From assembly GCF_003984645.1 (NCBI RefSeq), contig NZ_RWKI01000012.1:62001-126000 (forward strand): DNA of 64,000 bases. The letters are read 5' to 3'. How positions within the stretch are numbered: the first letter of the stretch is position 1; the number at the start of each line of letters is the position of its first letter. Source of the DNA: Variovorax sp. MHTC-1. Lineage in GTDB: Bacteria > Pseudomonadota > Gammaproteobacteria > Burkholderiales > Burkholderiaceae_C. The notes beneath the pieces were generated by a model. That model was not told where the DNA came from and did no database searches. It worked only from the letters and a program-made list of their open reading frames with translations. The position numbers and the translations under genes are program-made. Positions 60,170-64,000 of the stretch are shown piece by piece.

Positions 60170-60865
60170 ATGGTTCAACGAGCGCAGCGCGCTTCTCCCG
60201 TTCGGTCCGACCGCCGGCAGGCGATTCTTCTCGCGGCCGAGAAGCTGTTCGCGCAGCACGGCTACCACGCGGTGACGATCCGCCAGATCGCCGACGAGGC
60301 CGGCGTGCCGCTGGCGCTGGTGGGCTACTACTACGGCCCCAAGCACGAGCTCTTCCACGCCATCTTCGAGCACTGGAGCCACAGCATCGAGGAGCGGCTG
60401 GCCGGCCTGCGCGCGGTGCGCAACGACCCCGACGATCCGCAGACGCTGCCGCGCATCGTCGAAGCTTTCACCGGCCCGGTGCTCGCGCTGCGCGCGAGCG
60501 CCGAGGGCGAGTACTACGCGCTGCTGGTGGCGCGCGAGCTCTATCACGCGACCGACGAGGCCGACCGCGTGCTGCGCAGCTACTTCGATCCGCTGGCCGA
60601 GGCGTACATCGACGCGCTGCATGTGGCGCTGCCGCATGCCACGCGCGGCCAGGCCGCGTGGGGCTACCAGTTCGCGCTCGGCACGCTGCTGCATCACCTC
60701 AACGACAACCGCATCGAGCGGCTGTCGCGCGGCGAGAACCGGCGCAGCGATCCGGCCGTGGCGCCGATGCTGGTGAACTTCATCGTCGGCGGCCTGCGCG
60801 CCGCGCTGCCGCGACCCAGGGCCACTGCGCAGAAGAAACCCACCTCCAGGAGACAAAAGACATGA
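60170..60865 (+). CDS. TetR/AcrR family transcriptional regulator
   Basis: A 231-residue regulator from the ATG at 60170. The helix-turn-helix lies in AEKLFAQHGYHAVTIRQIADEAGVPLALVGYYYGPK (about residues 23-58). The ligand-binding part follows, with a basic tail. A start at 60134 would put the coding region into the direct repeats and is unlikely. Its stop overlaps the next start (ATGATGA), coupling it to the ABC genes. It probably represses itself and the transporter, perhaps also the divergent ligase. Confidence 0.92.
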   Translation: MVQRAQRASPVRSDRRQAILLAAEKLFAQHGYHAVTIRQIADEAGVPLALVGYYYGPKHELFHAIFEHWSHSIEERLAGLRAVRNDPDDPQTLPRIVEAFTGPVLALRASAEGEYYALLVARELYHATDEADRVLRSYFDPLAEAYIDALHVALPHATRGQAAWGYQFALGTLLHHLNDNRIERLSRGENRRSDPAVAPMLVNFIVGGLRAALPRPRATAQKKPTSRRQKT

Positions 60866-61806
60866 TGAAACGACGCACCCTGCTGTCGGCGCTCGCCGCC
60901 GCTTCCGCGACCGCCGCGCTGCCTGCGCGCGCGCAAGCCAACACGAAGATCGTGTTCGGCTACACGGCCGTGACCGACTTCGCCTCCGTCTTCGTCGCGG
61001 CCGAAGAGGGCTACTTCAAGAAGCGCAACCTCGACGTCGAGCTCAAGTTCATTCCGCTCAACTCCACCATTCCGGCGGCGCTGCAGTCCGACTCGCTGCA
61101 GATCGGCGGACCGACGCCCTCGGTCTTCCTGCAGGCGGTCGACGGCGGGCTCGACCTGGTGCTGGTCGCCGGCGGCGGGCTCACCTCGAAGACCATCACC
61201 GGCTTCGGCCTGGTGGCGCGCGCCGGCTCGGGCATCAAGAGCGCGCAGGACTGCCTGGGCAAGAAGATCGGCGTGCCCGGCCTCGGCGCCTTCCTGCACG
61301 TGACCTTCCGCGCCTACCTGAAGGACCAGGGCGTGGACTACCGCAAGGTCAACTTCGTCGAAGCCTCGTTCCCGCAGCATGCCGACTTGCTGCGCGGCGG
61401 CTCGGTCGACGCCGTGGTGTCGGCCGACCCCTTCATGAGCCGCATCACCGACAGCGGCGCGGGCTACGTGGCCTCCTACTACTCGACCTTCCTGCCCGAG
61501 GGCAACCAGACCATCGTCCATGCGGCCAAGCGCGAGTGGGTGCAAAAGAACCCGGCCGCGGCGCGCGCTTTCCGCGAAGCGGTGCAGGAAGCCGGCGCCT
61601 TCATGCAGCAGCCGAAGAACGACGCCCGGGTGCGCGCCAGCATCGGCAAGTACATCAAGCTGCCGCCCGAGGTGCTGGCCAAGGTGCAGATCTCGCCGCC
61701 CGGGCCGGTGGTGACCGACAAGCAGCTCGCCTACTGGGTCGGCCTCATGAAGGAGCAGGAGATGCTCAAGAGCTCGATCGACGTTGCCCGGCTGGTCGTG
61801 AAGTGA
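60862..61806 (+). CDS. ABC transporter substrate-binding protein (SsuA/NMT1-like)
   Basis: A 314-residue periplasmic receptor with a signal peptide (RRTLLSALAAASATAALPAR). Family features are AVTDFASVFVAAEEGYFKKR and GGPTPSVFLQAVDGGLDLVL, as in the SsuA/TauA/ThiY group that binds sulfonates, taurine or pyrimidine precursors. RBS CCAGGAGAC is present. It starts within the tetR stop. The ligand is not identifiable. Confidence 0.92.
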   Translation: MMKRRTLLSALAAASATAALPARAQANTKIVFGYTAVTDFASVFVAAEEGYFKKRNLDVELKFIPLNSTIPAALQSDSLQIGGPTPSVFLQAVDGGLDLVLVAGGGLTSKTITGFGLVARAGSGIKSAQDCLGKKIGVPGLGAFLHVTFRAYLKDQGVDYRKVNFVEASFPQHADLLRGGSVDAVVSADPFMSRITDSGAGYVASYYSTFLPEGNQTIVHAAKREWVQKNPAAARAFREAVQEAGAFMQQPKNDARVRASIGKYIKLPPEVLAKVQISPPGPVVTDKQLAYWVGLMKEQEMLKSSIDVARLVVK

Positions 61807-62579
61807 GCTCCGGCTTTCTTTCCGTCGACGAGGTCCGCATCTGCTACGGCGCGCGCGAGGTGCTGTCGCCGACTTCCTTCGAGGTGTCGCGCGGCGAGTT
61901 CGTTTGCATCGTCGGCCCGAGCGGCTGCGGCAAGACCACGCTGCTGCGCGCGGCCAGCGGCCTCGTGCGCGCCACGGCCGGCGAGGTGCGGCGCAAGGGC
62001 AAGCCGATGACCGAGCCTTCGCGCGAGGTGGCTTTCGTGTTCCAGGACTACGGGCGCGCGCTGCTGCCCTGGCGCACGGTCGAAGGCAATGTGAGCCTGG
62101 CGCTCGAAGCGGCCGGCGTGGCAGCGAGCGAACGCGCGCCGCGCATCGCCGAGGTGCTGGCCAAGGTCGGCCTTGCGGCGCATGCGCAGAAGTTTCCGGT
62201 GCAGCTCTCGGGCGGCATGCAGCAACGCGCGCAGATCGCGCGCTGCCTCGCGCAGAAGCCCGAGCTGATGATGATGGACGAACCCTTCGGCGCCTTGGAT
62301 GCGTTGACGCGCCAGGGTCTGCAGGACGAACTCGCGCGCCTGGTGCGCGAGGATGGACTGACGGTGCTCTTCGTCACGCACGACCTCGAGGAGGCCATCT
62401 ACCTCGGCGACCGCGTGATCGCGCTGCAGGCCGATCCGGCGCCGGGACGGCCCAGCCTCGCACGCATGCTCGACGTGAAGATCCCGCGCCCGCGCGACCA
62501 GCTCACGACCAAGGAACATCCGGAGTTCCTGCATCTGCGGCGCGAGCTGTTCGCCTTCATCGAACAAAGCCATGACTGA
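61803..62579 (+). CDS. ABC transporter ATP-binding protein (SsuB/TauB-like)
   Basis: A 258-residue ATPase beginning at GTG 61803, overlapping the previous stop by 4 bp. Walker A is GPSGCGKTT (Lys44), signature LSGGMQQRAQIARC, Walker B LMMMDEPFGALDAL, and the switch His in FVTHDLEEAIYLGDR. It energises the two permeases that follow. A longer ORF upstream is a shadow of the receptor gene. Confidence 0.95.
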   Translation: MSSGFLSVDEVRICYGAREVLSPTSFEVSRGEFVCIVGPSGCGKTTLLRAASGLVRATAGEVRRKGKPMTEPSREVAFVFQDYGRALLPWRTVEGNVSLALEAAGVAASERAPRIAEVLAKVGLAAHAQKFPVQLSGGMQQRAQIARCLAQKPELMMMDEPFGALDALTRQGLQDELARLVREDGLTVLFVTHDLEEAIYLGDRVIALQADPAPGRPSLARMLDVKIPRPRDQLTTKEHPEFLHLRRELFAFIEQSHD

Positions 62580-63339
62580 ACGTGCGCTTTCGCTGCTGCG
62601 GCCCTGGGTCTTCCCTGCCGTTCTGCTCGGCCTCTTCGAGTGGTACGCGCGCCGCGCCGCCGCGCAGGGCAGCGAGGCGCTCGCACCGCCGAGCGCGGCG
62701 CTCAGGGCCTTCGCCGGCGCGGCCGCCGACGGCTCGCTGTGGCAGGCCACCGGCTTCACGCTCGGCACCGCCGCCCTCGGCCTGCTGCTGGGCGCAGTGC
62801 TCGGCATCGCGCTGGGCATCGTGCTCGGCCTGTCGCGGCGTGCCGCGCAGTTCGGCCTGCTGTCGATCGAGGTGCTGCGCCCCGTCCCTTCGGTCGCGCT
62901 GATTCCGCTTTCGATGCTGATGTTCGGCTTCGGCGTGCGCATGGAGCTGGCCATCGTCGCTTTCGCTACCTTCTGGCCGATGCTGATCCTCGTGCAATCG
63001 GCCGTGCAGCAGGTCGAGCCGCGCCTGCTCGAAGTGAGCCGCGTGCTCGGCCTCACGGCGCGCGAGCGGGCCTGGAAGATCGTGCTGCCCGCGATCGTGC
63101 CGCGCCTCTTCGTCGCGCTCAGGCTCGGCGTGGCGGTGGCGCTGGTGGTGGCCGTCACAGTCGAGATCGCGGCCAATCCCAACGGTATGGGCTACGCGAT
63201 GATGATCGCGCAGCAGAGCTTCGACCCGGCGCTGATGCTGGCCTGGCTGGGCTGGATCGGCGTGGTGGGCTTCGTGATCAATGCGGCGATGCAGCGGCTG
63301 CAGCGCTGGGTGGCGCGGCGCATGGGAGCCGTGCAATGA
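62572..63339 (+). CDS. ABC transporter permease (SsuC-like), first
   Basis: A 255-residue membrane protein with about six helices and the EAA-type coupling loop (SRVLGLTARERAWKIVLPAI). It overlaps the ATPase gene by 8 bp and the second permease gene by 4 bp. Two adjacent SsuC-type permeases suggest a heterodimeric channel. Confidence 0.94.
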   Translation: MTERALSLLRPWVFPAVLLGLFEWYARRAAAQGSEALAPPSAALRAFAGAAADGSLWQATGFTLGTAALGLLLGAVLGIALGIVLGLSRRAAQFGLLSIEVLRPVPSVALIPLSMLMFGFGVRMELAIVAFATFWPMLILVQSAVQQVEPRLLEVSRVLGLTARERAWKIVLPAIVPRLFVALRLGVAVALVVAVTVEIAANPNGMGYAMMIAQQSFDPALMLAWLGWIGVVGFVINAAMQRLQRWVARRMGAVQ

Positions 63340-64000
63340 GCCATCGCTTCACCGGATGGCTGGGCTCGGCCGCGGTGCTCGCTGCCCTCGTCGCGCTGTG
63401 GTGGACCGCGAGCAACGCGGGCTGGGTCAGCCGCGTGTTCCTGCCGACGCCCGAAGCCACGCTCGCGAGCCTGGCCGAAGGCCTCAACCTGCGCGGCAGC
63501 GGCAACGGCGAGCTCCTGGCCTTCACCATCGCCACCGTCCGCCGCATGCTCGAAGGCTGGCTGCTGGCTTCGCTCTTCGGCGTGCTACTGGGCGCCGCCA
63601 TCGGCGTCTCGCCCGCGGTGCGCGCGTGGATTCAGCCGACGCTGGAATTCATCCGCCCGCTGCCGGCCTCCGCGCTGCTACCGCTCGCGATCTCGATCTT
63701 CGGCCTCAACCCGGGCATGGTGCTCTTCGTCGTCGCCTTCGGCGCGATGTGGCCGGTGCTGCTGGCCACCGTGCACGGCTTCGCGGCGGTCGAGCCGCGG
63801 CTTTCCGAAGTGGCGCGCTGCCTGCAGATGCCGCGCGCGGCCTTCGTCTGGAAGATCGGCCTGCCCAACGCGATGCCCGACATCCTGGCCGGCATGCGCT
63901 TGTCGATGACCATTTCCCTCATCGTCGCCGTGGTCGGCGAAATGATTGCCTCGCAAAGCGGCCTGGGCCAGGCCATCCTGCTCGCGGCGCGCGCCTTTCG
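63336..64000 (+). CDS. ABC transporter permease (SsuC-like), second, 3' end outside window
   Basis: The frame is open from ATG 63336 to the right edge (221 residues visible). Helices VLAALVALWWTASNAGW and GWLLASLFGVLLGAAIGVSP and the coupling loop ARCLQMPRAAFVWKIGLPNA match SsuC permeases. It is the partner of the preceding permease. Confidence 0.93.
   Translation, partial: MSHRFTGWLGSAAVLAALVALWWTASNAGWVSRVFLPTPEATLASLAEGLNLRGSGNGELLAFTIATVRRMLEGWLLASLFGVLLGAAIGVSPAVRAWIQPTLEFIRPLPASALLPLAISIFGLNPGMVLFVVAFGAMWPVLLATVHGFAAVEPRLSEVARCLQMPRAAFVWKIGLPNAMPDILAGMRLSMTISLIVAVVGEMIASQSGLGQAILLAARAF

Overview
This is a GC-rich, densely packed chromosomal window with about 62 protein genes and no rRNA, tRNA, CRISPR array, transposase or integrase that I could see. 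The gene families and style point to a metabolically versatile betaproteobacterium, most likely Comamonadaceae close to Variovorax. Signs are two Bug-type solute receptors, a TRAP system, many LysR regulators each beside a small catabolic cluster, GTP-dependent PEP carboxykinase, a DUF1127 protein, and a Comamonadaceae-style double-hairpin intergenic repeat. The genus is an inference; no marker gene was available.

Layout. 1-5.1 kb: 3' part of recQ, then on the minus strand an S41 protease lipoprotein and a double AAA+ ATPase. 5.2-8.8 kb: threonine ammonia-lyase, a 50-residue membrane protein and pckG, closed by a clear terminator. 8.8-15 kb: a membrane protein diverging from a LysR gene, a small unannotated protein, a metallophosphoesterase, a PhoD-like phosphatase, a fused SpmA/SpmB-type protein and a flavin reductase. 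15-21.5 kb: a GntR regulator with a strong operator, diverging from a Bug receptor, a TauE-type permease and an amidohydrolase, then an EamA transporter overlapping a glutaminase.

22.8-31.3 kb is one minus-strand catabolic unit: LysR, D-glutamate-cyclase-like protein, TRAP receptor and both permeases, and a full-length fused 5-oxoprolinase. The parts fit a 5-oxoproline (pyroglutamate) and D-glutamate utilisation operon. 31.4-34.7 kb holds an AraC / VOC / UvrA-like cassette that looks imported from Actinobacteria; its VOC gene carries a one-base frameshift. 34.7-42.8 kb is a LacI-controlled cluster with an intradiol dioxygenase, SDR and MDR oxidoreductases, a BKACE enzyme, a cupin, a Bug receptor and an exported amidohydrolase, probably degrading an aromatic compound I cannot name. 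A perfect 14-bp LacI operator lies in front of it.

42.8-48.2 kb: a CopD-like membrane protein, a Fic-family AMP transferase preceded by a duplicated 29-bp interrupted palindrome, and a glutarate unit (CoA-transferase, glutaryl-CoA dehydrogenase, divergent LysR). 48.3-52.8 kb: zinc ribbon protein, 1-Cys peroxiredoxin, metallo-beta-lactamase/rhodanese fusion, PhyH-like oxygenase, Sel1-like secreted protein, LysR and a small orphan. 52.8-56.7 kb is the least understood part: a divergent pair of unknown genes around the only long gene-free gap, a holin-like membrane protein, a decapitated HxlR regulator and an orphan lipoprotein. 56.8-64 kb: an MFS exporter, acetoacetate-CoA ligase, and a TetR gene translationally linked to a four-gene SsuABC-type ABC transporter, whose last permease runs off the window.

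The strongest leads are the Fic upstream repeats, the D-glutamate cyclase/5-oxoprolinase operon, the frameshifted imported cassette, the unnamed aromatic cluster and the divergent orphan pair. I found no recognisable defence island or mobile element. All family assignments are from reading the sequence, not from searches.
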